This document shows positions 1 to 6,321 of a stretch of DNA of 6,743 bases, piece after piece. This DNA comes from Sphingomonas sp. GTDB taxonomy: Bacteria > Pseudomonadota > Alphaproteobacteria > Sphingomonadales > Sphingomonadaceae. The stretch lies in the NCBI GenBank assembly GCA_030146605.1, contig JASLBO010000465.1, forward strand, positions 1-6,743, read 5' to 3'. A program made the position numbers and the translations under genes. Below the pieces are notes generated by a model. The model did no database searches. It was not told the origin of the DNA and saw only the letters and a program-made list of their open reading frames with translations. Each line of letters starts with the position of its first letter. Position 1 is the stretch's first letter.

Positions 1-22
1 GTGGGCGGCGTGCGCCGCCCAC
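1..22. repeat. Perfect inverted repeat (GC-rich hairpin) at window start
   Basis: Two 10-base arms, GTGGGCGGCG and CGCCGCCCAC, are exact reverse complements separated by TG. As RNA this would fold as a 9-bp stem with a 4-base loop. No T-run follows, so it is not a canonical intrinsic terminator on the + strand. It lies about 30 bases upstream of the first gene of the secretion operon and could be the end of an upstream transcript, a leader structure or a dyad binding site. The window edge hides whether the arms extend further left. Confidence 0.55.
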
Positions 23-52
23 TCCACCCTCTTGTGACAAGTGCGACAATTC

Positions 53-1072
53 ATGCCATTTCCCGCCAGTCCGCTGATCGACCCGACGAACCGTCTGCTC
101 GGCTGGTCGACGAGCGACTTCAGCATGTATGGCGGGCAGCCTGCGACCACGATCGGCGCGCCCGGCACGGCGGCGCGGCAGTCCGACGCCCTGTCCGTAC
201 CGGCGCCGCGAACACCTGCGCTTGACGCCGGTGCGAGCACGGCGCCGCCTTCCGATACGGCGCCTGTCGCTGCGATTGCCGACACCCCGGCGGAGCAGGC
301 ACCGGCATTCTCCTATTCGTCTTATCCTGCGATTGCCGTCTCCAGTCCGATTCCGGGCCATGGCGGCCCGGCGCCAGCCACTTTCGCGGAGGCGGTACCC
401 GCCGTCGGATCGGGCTCGGCATCGCCGGTCGTCCCGATCACCGGGGGTTCCCTTGACGGGAGCGCCGTCGCCGCTCCGCTAACGGCCGCCGTGCTGAGCG
501 CTCCCGAACTTGCAATGGGCGACGCCACTGCGGCCGCAATGCTGTCGTCGCAGGCGGTCCCGGATCTGACGGCCCCCGTGCTCGCGCTGAGCGAGAGTGT
601 CGTGGAAGGTCTTGCCGGCACCACTGCCAATGTCGCGGCCACGATCGACCAGCTCGCGCAGCTGGACGGCACGCTGGGCAATGCGACCGAGTTTGCAGCG
701 GGCGGCCAATTGATCGAAGCGGTGGATGGCGCCATCGCACCGCTTGTGGAGACGGTCGCCGCCGTGACCGGGGAAGCCCTGGCCAACGTGACCGACCTAG
801 CGCCCGGCGGTGCCACCGTCACCGCTGCGGACGGGTTTGGCGGCACCGATCCGGTCGGGGGCGTTTCGACGCTCATGACGATGGTCGATTCGGCCGACGC
901 GTTCGACCTGATTCCGGCCGGTACCGATTCGCCCGCGCTCACCAGTTCGGGTTCGATCCTCGACTCGCTCATGGGCGAGCATGCCCCCGATGCGCTGCTG
1001 GGCGACGCTGCCCACCACCCGGACAGCAGCTCGGCCGATCATCATGACGACGAAGCGCTGGGAATATTATGA
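53..1072 (+). CDS. Unrecognised acidic Ala/Gly/Asp-rich protein, candidate T1SS substrate
   Basis: I do not recognise this 339-residue family. The frame has strong G/C third positions, and its TGA overlaps the ATG of the exporter gene as ATGA, so it is a real, translationally coupled gene. ATG 53 is preferred; GTG 41 is the only other early start, an in-frame TGA lies at 35-37, and neither start has a clear ribosome binding site. There is no signal peptide or membrane segment. Residues about 55-160 are rich in Pro, Ala and Ser. Residues about 168-250 look like amphipathic Ala/Leu/Val helices. The tail (308-339) is His/Asp-rich, with HHPDSSSADHHDDE before the final ALGIL. Lys and Cys are absent, and the only Arg residues are 14, 42 and 53, leaving 286 residues with about 34 acidic residues and no Lys or Arg. 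Acidic, Cys-free composition and an acidic-then-hydrophobic C-terminus are known traits of ABC-exported proteins, so secretion by the next two gene products is inferred. No RTX repeats are visible. Confidence 0.8.
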   Translation: MPFPASPLIDPTNRLLGWSTSDFSMYGGQPATTIGAPGTAARQSDALSVPAPRTPALDAGASTAPPSDTAPVAAIADTPAEQAPAFSYSSYPAIAVSSPIPGHGGPAPATFAEAVPAVGSGSASPVVPITGGSLDGSAVAAPLTAAVLSAPELAMGDATAAAMLSSQAVPDLTAPVLALSESVVEGLAGTTANVAATIDQLAQLDGTLGNATEFAAGGQLIEAVDGAIAPLVETVAAVTGEALANVTDLAPGGATVTAADGFGGTDPVGGVSTLMTMVDSADAFDLIPAGTDSPALTSSGSILDSLMGEHAPDALLGDAAHHPDSSSADHHDDEALGIL

Positions 1073-2898
1073 GCCCGCCCGACGGTCCCTCGACGACGCC
1101 CGAAGATATTCGAGAAGCGCAGGAGCGCGCGGACAAAGAGGCGGCGCATGTCATTGCGCTCGACAGCGCCCAGCGCGCGACCGAACTCGCCCAGGGCGAC
1201 GAGTTCGCCTCGGCACTGCGCCAGTGCAAGCGGCTGATCTGGACCGCGGCTATTTTCAGCGGCGGCGTCAACATCCTGTTCCTCGCGTCGCCCATCTATC
1301 TGACCGAAGTCTATAATCGGGTCATTCCTTCGGGCAGCATCCCGACCCTGGCGTCGCTCAGCATCGGGCTGGTCCTTGCGCTGGCGACGATGGCGATCTT
1401 CGATGCCGTGCGCGGGCGGATCCTGATCCGCGCCGCCGCGCGGCTCGACCGCATCCTCGCGCATCGCGTGTTCGAGGCGATCATCGAGCTCTCCTCAACG
1501 CACGGCGCGGTCTCACGCAACGCGAACATGCTGCGCGATCTCGATCATTTCCGCGGCGCGCTTGCCGGGCAGGGTGCCCAGTTCTTTTTCGACGTGCCGT
1601 GGATGCCGCTGTTCCTGATCATATTGTTCCTGATCCACCCGTTGCTCGGCCTTGTGGGACTGGGCGGTGCACTCACCCTGCTGACGATGGCGATCATCAA
1701 CAACCGGGTCACGCGCGAGTCGAGCGAAGTGGCGCAGGCCGCGGCAACGCGCAGCTACCGCTTCACCGATGCCGTGGCGCGCTATGCCGGGCCGGTGCGG
1801 GCGATGGGGATGGGGGATGCGCTCGCCATTCACTGGCATATCGATCGCGAGACGATGATGCGCCGCCAGGCCGAAGGCAGCGACCGCGGCGCCGACATGG
1901 GATCGGCGATCAAGTTCCTGCGGCTGGCGCTGCAGAGTGCGATGATCGGTATCGGCGGCTATCTCGTCATCGAAAACGCGATGCTGCCCGCCAGCATCTT
2001 CGCGGCCAATGTGCTGCTCGGTCGCGCGCTGGCGCCGCTCGAAGTGGCGGTGACCGGCTGGCGCACGATCGGCAGCGCAGTGTCCGCAGGGCGGCGCGTC
2101 CAGAAGTCGCTCAGCCAGGCGCCGGCGCGCGACACCAAGGTCGAGCTGCCCAGGCGCGACGTCGCTATCCACCTCGAAAAGGTGAGCTTCACGCCGCCCG
2201 GCGCGCGGCAGCCGGCGCTCCGCGGCATCGACCTAGACATCGCGGCGGGCGAAGTGATCGGCGTCGTCGGGCCCAGCGGCGCGGGCAAGACCTGCCTTGC
2301 GCGGATGCTGGTTGCGGTGACCAGCCCCAGCCAGGGCATCTGCACGATCGGCGGCATCGAAGGCCGGCACTGGACACCCGCCAACCTCGCCAGAACGGTT
2401 GGCTACCTGCCCCAGACCGTCGGCCTGTTCCCCGGTACCATCCGCGAGAACATCGCGCGCTTCACGAAGGCAAGCGACGAGGAGGTGGTCGAGGCGGCAA
2501 CGCGCGCCAATGTCCACGACATGATCATGGCGTTGCCCGATGGTTATGAGACGCAGATCGACGAAGGCGGCTCCAGCCTGTCGGGCGGCCAGCGCCAGCG
2601 CATCGGGCTGGCGCGGGCGATGTTCGGCAGCCCGAGGCTGCTGGTGCTCGACGAACCCAACGCGCATCTCGATGCCGATGGCGAGGAGGCGCTAGCCGCG
2701 GCGCTGTCGACGCTCAAGTCGGAAGGCTCGACGATCGTGCTGATCGCGCACCGGCTCAATCCGATCGCGCATGTCGATCGCGTGCTGGTGATGAGCAAGG
2801 GCGAGCTGCAGCTGGACGGGCCGCGTGCGCGCGTCTTCCGCAAGGTCAAGACCGAGCTGGTACGCTCGATCGCCCGCGAACCGGTGGAGGCGATATGA
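1069..2898 (+). CDS. Type I secretion ABC exporter, PrtD-type permease/ATPase
   Basis: This 609-residue inner-membrane ABC exporter would energise one-step secretion of an unfolded substrate from the cytoplasm. After a charged cytosolic N-terminus of about 50 residues come membrane segments at about 57-78, 93-113, 178-212 (after the DVPWMPLF motif typical of the PrtD family) and 283-323. The nucleotide-binding domain has Walker A GPSGAGKT (401-408, Lys407), Q-loop Gln449, signature LSGGQ (504-508), Walker B LLVLDEP with Asp528 and catalytic Glu529, D-loop NAHLD and H-loop His561. All key residues are intact and the length is normal for the family. There is no N-terminal C39 peptidase domain, so it is not a double-glycine leader-cleaving bacteriocin exporter; nor is there room for a C39-like domain as in HlyB. 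The ATG overlaps the stop of the upstream gene, and its own stop overlaps the ATG of the adaptor gene (ATGA both times). Family certain; substrate unknown. Confidence 0.96.
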   Translation: MSPPDGPSTTPEDIREAQERADKEAAHVIALDSAQRATELAQGDEFASALRQCKRLIWTAAIFSGGVNILFLASPIYLTEVYNRVIPSGSIPTLASLSIGLVLALATMAIFDAVRGRILIRAAARLDRILAHRVFEAIIELSSTHGAVSRNANMLRDLDHFRGALAGQGAQFFFDVPWMPLFLIILFLIHPLLGLVGLGGALTLLTMAIINNRVTRESSEVAQAAATRSYRFTDAVARYAGPVRAMGMGDALAIHWHIDRETMMRRQAEGSDRGADMGSAIKFLRLALQSAMIGIGGYLVIENAMLPASIFAANVLLGRALAPLEVAVTGWRTIGSAVSAGRRVQKSLSQAPARDTKVELPRRDVAIHLEKVSFTPPGARQPALRGIDLDIAAGEVIGVVGPSGAGKTCLARMLVAVTSPSQGICTIGGIEGRHWTPANLARTVGYLPQTVGLFPGTIRENIARFTKASDEEVVEAATRANVHDMIMALPDGYETQIDEGGSSLSGGQRQRIGLARAMFGSPRLLVLDEPNAHLDADGEEALAAALSTLKSEGSTIVLIAHRLNPIAHVDRVLVMSKGELQLDGPRARVFRKVKTELVRSIAREPVEAI

Positions 2899-4226
2899 AA
2901 CTGGATTTTCTGTCTCTCGGCGGCGGTGCCGCCACCCCGCTGCCGCGCCGCGTCATCGAGCGGCGGATGCGCCAGCTCGACATCCGGCCGCTCGACCATG
3001 CCGATCGCTCGATCAAGTTCGGGCTGATCGCGGGCGGCGCGTTCCTGTTCCTGCTCTGTGCCTTCGCTGCGCTGGCGCCGATTTCGGCGGCGGCGATCGC
3101 AGAGGGCGAAGTGACGGTGAGCGGCGACAAGATCGTCGTGCAGCCCGCGGCCGGAGGGATCGTCACGCAGGTGCTGGTCCGCGAAGGCCAGGCGGTCCGT
3201 GCCGGGCAGCCGCTGGTTCGCCTCAATGGCGTGCGGTCGGGCGCGCAGCTGGTCCAGGCGCAGGCGCGTCGCGACAGTCTGCGCGCGCTCGAGGCCCGGC
3301 TGATCGCCGAGCGCGACGGGCGCGACACGCTGCTGTTCCCCGTCGACCTGACGATGCGGGCGTCGGATCCGCAGGTCGCCAGCGCGCTCGCGAGTCAGCA
3401 GGGCATTTTCGCGCAGCACCGCGCGGTACTCGGCGCGGATCGCGACGCAAGCGTCGAGGATCTGGTCTCGGTGCGCGCCAAGTTGGCGGCGTCCACCAGG
3501 CAATTGGCGCTGATCAGCGAGGAACTGGAAGATTACCGGTCGCTCTTTCGCAAGGGCTTTGCGCGCAAGACCACGATCCGGTCGCTCGAGCGGACCCAGG
3601 CGGAGCTTCGCGCCGACACGATTGCGGGCGCAGCGACGGTCAGGAAGGCCGAGATCGCCGCGGCGCGCATTCGTGACGCGCAGGGCCTCGATCTCGCCTC
3701 GCAACTCGGCCAGGTCCAGGATCAGCTCGCGCAAGTCACGCCGCAGCTCGACGTCAGCCGCTACGCCGCCGATCAGGACGTGATCCGCGCCCCGGCGGCG
3801 GGCAAGGTCTCCGGCGTCACCTCGATGGGACCGGGGACGGTGATCGGTGGCGGGCGCACGCTGATGGAGATCGTGCCGAGCGGACGTTCGCTCATCGTCG
3901 AGGCGCGCGTGAAGCCGCAGGACATCGACGATGTCCGGATCGGACAGGAAGCCACGGTGCGCTTCTCGAGCGTCAATCCGCACGGCAGGACCTCGTTCGA
4001 GGGACGTGTGATGACGCTTTCGCCGGCGCGGATAGAGCAGGGCGGCCAATCCTATTACAAGGCGCAGGTCGCGCTGTTGAATCCCGGGGAGCTCCAGCGC
4101 GAAGGGCTGGCGCTGCAGCCCGGCATTCCGGCGTCGGTGAACATCAAGACGCAGGAACGCACCTTGTTCGACTATATCATCGCGCCGCTCAGCGACGCGT
4201 TCAGCCGCAGCATGCGCGAAGAGTGA
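2895..4226 (+). CDS. HlyD-family T1SS periplasmic adaptor (membrane fusion protein)
   Basis: This 443-residue adaptor would link the ABC exporter to an outer-membrane TolC-type channel. It has a cytosolic N-terminus of about 40 residues and a single membrane anchor at about 43-66. The first lipoyl half-motif is at about 76-109 (VVQPAAGGIVTQVLVREGQAV). A long helical hairpin, rich in Gln, Arg, Ala and Glu, spans roughly 115-280. The second lipoyl half is at about 296-331 (DVIRAPAAGKVSGV) and a beta-barrel region follows. The end, YIIAPLSDAFSRSMREE, matches the conserved C-terminus of HlyD/PrtE-type adaptors. Length is typical. The start overlaps the exporter stop by ATGA and is preceded by GGTGGAGG at 2883-2890, so the two are made together. 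The channel gene is not in the window and is presumably encoded elsewhere, as is common in alphaproteobacteria. Confidence 0.96.
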   Translation: MKLDFLSLGGGAATPLPRRVIERRMRQLDIRPLDHADRSIKFGLIAGGAFLFLLCAFAALAPISAAAIAEGEVTVSGDKIVVQPAAGGIVTQVLVREGQAVRAGQPLVRLNGVRSGAQLVQAQARRDSLRALEARLIAERDGRDTLLFPVDLTMRASDPQVASALASQQGIFAQHRAVLGADRDASVEDLVSVRAKLAASTRQLALISEELEDYRSLFRKGFARKTTIRSLERTQAELRADTIAGAATVRKAEIAAARIRDAQGLDLASQLGQVQDQLAQVTPQLDVSRYAADQDVIRAPAAGKVSGVTSMGPGTVIGGGRTLMEIVPSGRSLIVEARVKPQDIDDVRIGQEATVRFSSVNPHGRTSFEGRVMTLSPARIEQGGQSYYKAQVALLNPGELQREGLALQPGIPASVNIKTQERTLFDYIIAPLSDAFSRSMREE

Positions 4227-4232
4227 GGAGAG
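4225..4232 (+). promoter_or_regulatory. Strong ribosome binding site for the 90-residue acidic protein
   Basis: GAGGAGAG overlaps the adaptor's stop codon, with the AGGAG core ending 6 bases before the ATG at 4237. It is the best Shine-Dalgarno match in the operon and the main argument that the short gene is real and may be translated well relative to its upstream neighbours. Confidence 0.7.
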
Positions 4233-4236
4233 TGAA

Positions 4237-4509
4237 ATGCCTGGATTGTTGAGCAATGTCTTCGGCGGCGACGAGGGTCAGGGCGTTCAATCGTCGCAAA
4301 GCGAGCAGAGCTACGACGCGTCGGGGGACGCGGCTGTCGATCCGTCTCCGACAATCGGGGTCGGCCACGAGGCGAGCGGCAGCTACCAGAACCTCGATGG
4401 CTCGACGACCGAGTGGAGCAGCGATACCGATGTGAGCGTGACGGTGGACGTCTCCGCCGCACTCGGCGCGACCGGCGGCTTCGACCAGACGGAAAGCAGC
4501 GCAACCTGA
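4237..4509 (+). CDS. Small acidic Lys/Arg/Cys-free protein, candidate T1SS substrate or accessory factor
   Basis: The product has 90 residues and I do not recognise a family. It begins MPGLLSNVFGG, then is dominated by Ser, Asp, Gly, Thr and Gln. By hand count it has 14 Asp/Glu, no Lys, no Arg, no Cys and one His, so it is strongly anionic. A short alternating stretch near residues 62-74 (SDTDVSVTVDVSA) suggests beta structure. No signal peptide or membrane helix is visible. It starts 10 bases after the adaptor stop, behind a strong ribosome binding site, so it belongs to the secretion operon. The bias matches the first gene of the operon, although I see no clear sequence similarity between the two. 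A secreted peptide-sized cargo, a bacteriocin-like or matrix protein, or a cargo-binding cytosolic protein are all possible; secretion is inferred from context only. Confidence 0.75.
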   Translation: MPGLLSNVFGGDEGQGVQSSQSEQSYDASGDAAVDPSPTIGVGHEASGSYQNLDGSTTEWSSDTDVSVTVDVSAALGATGGFDQTESSAT

Positions 4510-4622
4510 TTTTCAGTTGGCGCAATGGAGCTGATTGTCGAGCCTGTGGGTAAAGCTATGGGCGTCGGCGGGTTGCCGAACGCAGCGCCGGCTCGCGGCA
4601 CGTAGCGCGCACGGTCTGACGC

Positions 4623-5348
4623 CTAGGCCGGTTGCGCCGTCACCCGCGTCGCTCCGCGGCCCACCGAGGAGGCCAGCCGTGCGGGATCGCTGAGCACGAC
4701 CGAGCCGCCCCGCAGCGTCACCACGCCATCGCGGCGCATCGCCTGCAGCGTCCGGTTGACGTGCACGCTGGTCAGCCCCAGCGTATCGGCCAGCATCTCC
4801 TGGGTCAGCGGCATCGGAAAGTGATTGCCGCTGGCGAGCCCCGAAAGCGTCAGCCGCTCGTGCATCTCGAGCAACCAGTCGGCAGTCCGCTCGTACGCGC
4901 TCAGTCGCCCAAGCCGGGTGATGCTGCGCAACAGACACGCTTCATCGATCGCGCCGCTCAGGGCATAGGCTTCGGCGAGTCCGGTGCCGTGCTGGTCGGC
5001 GCGGGGTGGGGGGGCTGGGCACAAGGTCACGTCGGTGAGCGCGAGCACTGTCGCCGATGCGGTCGGATCGCTCTGGCGGCACAGTCCGATCAGGTCGCCG
5101 GGCAGCATCAGGCTGGCGATCTGCCGCCGGCCATCGAACAGCGTATGGGTGCGCGCCGCCCAGCCTGACAGCACGATGTAGGGTTGCTGGATCGGCTGCC
5201 CCTCCGCGATCACTTCGCGCCGCGCCGGGACCCGCCGCGCGTTCTTCGCAGCACGATGCAGCGCGGCCAGCTCCTCCGCATCGAGCAGGGCAAGCGCGTT
5301 CAGCCGCACGAAGGCGGGTGGCAGTGCGAGGTGGGCCGCGCTGCTCAT
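4623..5348 (-). CDS. Crp/Fnr-family transcriptional regulator
   Basis: This 241-residue DNA-binding regulator has a cyclic-nucleotide-binding-type beta-roll at about 20-115 (PYIVLSGWAARTHTLFDG and LPGDLIGL are typical). A dimerisation helix follows at about 140-166, then a C-terminal winged helix-turn-helix at about 182-222. The helix LTQEMLADTLGLTSVHVNRT and the wing RDGVVTLRGGSVVL are intact. The N-terminal Cys cluster of oxygen-sensing FNR is missing, and the GE...RSA cAMP-pocket signature is not evident, so an oxygen-sensing [4Fe-4S] or cAMP role is unlikely; the ligand is unknown. The ATG at 5348-5346 is chosen because it overlaps the kinase's TGA as ATGA and has AAGGA 6 bases upstream. 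An alternative ATG at 5390 (255 residues, GAGGA 5 bases upstream) would overlap the kinase by 46 bases. Co-translation with the kinase suggests one signalling unit. Targets are not shown by the sequence. Confidence 0.93.
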   Translation of the reverse strand: MSSAAHLALPPAFVRLNALALLDAEELAALHRAAKNARRVPARREVIAEGQPIQQPYIVLSGWAARTHTLFDGRRQIASLMLPGDLIGLCRQSDPTASATVLALTDVTLCPAPPPRADQHGTGLAEAYALSGAIDEACLLRSITRLGRLSAYERTADWLLEMHERLTLSGLASGNHFPMPLTQEMLADTLGLTSVHVNRTLQAMRRDGVVTLRGGSVVLSDPARLASSVGRGATRVTAQPA

Positions 5349-6046
5349 CCTGCTTCCTTCCGATCCTGGGGCGGCAAGCTGATCCGGCATAAAAGTCCTC
5401 CCGGGCGCAATTCGAACGAAGTCGTTGCCTTGAGTTGATAGGGCAGGGCCTGCTCGACATATTCGCGGCCAAAGCCCATCCGCATCGGCGCGGCCGCAAC
5501 CACGCCGACGCCGCTCTCACGCCATTCGATCGCGACCGGCGCATCCGGGCCGCTGCTCCAGGCGATCGCCAGCTGGCCCTTGTCGCCCGACAGCGCCCCG
5601 AACTTCACCGAATTGGTCGCGAGCTCGTGGATCGTCAGCCCGATCATCTCCGCGGTCTTGTACGGCAGCCGAACCATCGGTCCCTCGATCGTCACTTGTT
5701 CGCCGTCGCTGAAGCCAAAGCCGAGCAATTCGTCGCGGAACAGCGTCTCGAGGTCGATCGTACCGGCGGGATTGCGGGTGAACTGCGACTGGTGGCGGGC
5801 AACCGTGTCGAGCCGGCCGCGGAAATGATCGGCGGCCTCTTCCAGCGAAGTCGCGGTATCGGCGGTCCGCGCGAAGACCGAGCGAATGATCGCCACCATG
5901 TTGCGGACGCGGTGCTGGAGCTCGGCGGCGAGCATCGCCTCGCGGTCCTCGCTCTCACGGCGCAGCGCCTCGGATCGGGCCAGCGCGCGCTGCGCGGCAG
6001 CCAGCTGCAAACGCAGCTGTGCGACGTCAGGCGTTTCGTCCGCCAT
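5345..6046 (-). CDS. Short HWE-family sensor-less histidine kinase
   Basis: This 233-residue cytoplasmic kinase would autophosphorylate on His and pass the phosphate to a response regulator. An N-terminal Ala/Leu/Arg-rich helix (about 7-38), probably a coiled coil, leads into the H-box ELQHRVRNMVAIIRS with phospho-acceptor His45. The N-box IGLTIHELATNSVKFGALS has the HWE hallmark His140 and Asn145. The G1 region has the hallmark W-x-E (Trp175, Glu177), followed by the G2 region GFGREYVEQALPYQL (191-205) and a closing RISLPP. There is no PAS, GAF or membrane domain, so input must come from a partner protein. The ATG at 6046 is chosen because AGGGAG (6057-6052) lies 5 bases upstream and homology begins soon after; the frame stays open to 6277, but those extra residues look like non-coding DNA. 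It is coupled to the Crp/Fnr gene by ATGA. HWE kinases are common in alphaproteobacterial light and stress signalling; the partner here is unknown. Confidence 0.94.
   Translation of the reverse strand: MADETPDVAQLRLQLAAAQRALARSEALRRESEDREAMLAAELQHRVRNMVAIIRSVFARTADTATSLEEAADHFRGRLDTVARHQSQFTRNPAGTIDLETLFRDELLGFGFSDGEQVTIEGPMVRLPYKTAEMIGLTIHELATNSVKFGALSGDKGQLAIAWSSGPDAPVAIEWRESGVGVVAAAPMRMGFGREYVEQALPYQLKATTSFELRPGGLLCRISLPPQDRKEAG
5353..5361 (-). promoter_or_regulatory. Ribosome binding site supporting the regulator start at 5348
   Basis: On the minus strand GGAAGGAAG lies just before the ATG, with its AAGGA core at 5359-5355 and 6 bases of spacing. It sits inside the last codons of the kinase gene. 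Together with the ATGA overlap it favours the 241-residue form over the longer start at 5390. Confidence 0.6.
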
Positions 6047-6247
6047 GGCTGCTCCCTGTGCCTTGTGTTTTCCGCCCCCATCGCCCGTCGCGGCTGCGGA
6101 CGCCAAAGGGGCAGAGAGTCTCCGCTTCGTAGCGCTCGGGGATGCGTACGGGTTGGCTCTCATGAGGATGACAACGCGCAAATCGTCGCCAAGGTGCCGT
6201 GATACACAGCGGAAATCGAATTTGCCCTGTTTGCCGCGCCTTGCTGC

Positions 6248-6277
6248 TGGACCCGCCCCGGGCAAGCGGCGTATCAT
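6248..6277 (+). promoter_or_regulatory. Possible sigma-70-type promoter for the CheR-family gene
   Basis: TGGACC (6248-6253, 4 of 6 matches to TTGACA) and TATCAT (6272-6277, 5 of 6 matches to TATAAT) are 18 bases apart. Transcription would begin near 6284, giving a leader of about 38 bases. This was found by eye in a 275-base divergent region, so chance is a real alternative. No GGAAC/CGTT pair of the alphaproteobacterial stress sigma factor EcfG was found in the same region. Confidence 0.3.
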
Positions 6278-6299
6278 CGGTCGGCTGTCGCCGCCGATG
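6275..6299. repeat. Inverted repeat overlapping the putative CheR promoter
   Basis: CATCGG at 6275-6280 and CCGATG at 6294-6299 are exact reverse complements separated by 13 bases. The left arm overlaps the putative -10 element and the right arm ends 22 bases before the ATG. A dyad here would suit an operator or a leader hairpin. The arms are short and could be coincidental in GC-rich DNA. Confidence 0.3.
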
Positions 6300-6321
6300 G
6301 CGCGACCAGCAGAGACACCGG

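Noticed and set aside
322..972. Minus-strand frame of 216 codons opposite the first gene
   Set aside because: The + frame has proper third-position bias and the ATGA link to the exporter gene; the antisense product is a Ser/Ala/Pro mirror of it with no domain.
53..1072. RTX toxin, S-layer protein or bacteriocin precursor identity for the first gene
   Set aside because: There are no GGxGxDxxx nonapeptides, no double-glycine leader followed by a short core, and no C39 peptidase on the exporter.
2544..4256. Open frame of 570 codons on the minus strand opposite the exporter end and the HlyD gene
   Set aside because: It is antisense to two well-supported genes, has an Arg/Asp/His-rich composition typical of the reverse frame of GC-rich coding DNA, and shows no recognisable domain.
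4565..4579. Hairpin TCGGC-GGGTT-GCCGA between the convergent genes as a terminator
   Set aside because: The stem is only 5 bp and no T-tract follows on either strand. Termination probably occurs in this region, but the sequence does not show an intrinsic terminator.
4525..4605. 26-residue + strand frame (begins MELIVEPVGKAMG) in the convergent junction
   Set aside because: It has no convincing ribosome binding site, no recognisable precursor-peptide motif and no modification gene nearby. A frame this short is expected by chance.
6047..6277. N-terminal extension of the HWE kinase, with possible starts at 6277 and 6163
   Set aside because: No ribosome binding site precedes these starts, the extra residues resemble translated non-coding DNA, and the ATG at 6046 has AGGGAG at good spacing just before the conserved region.
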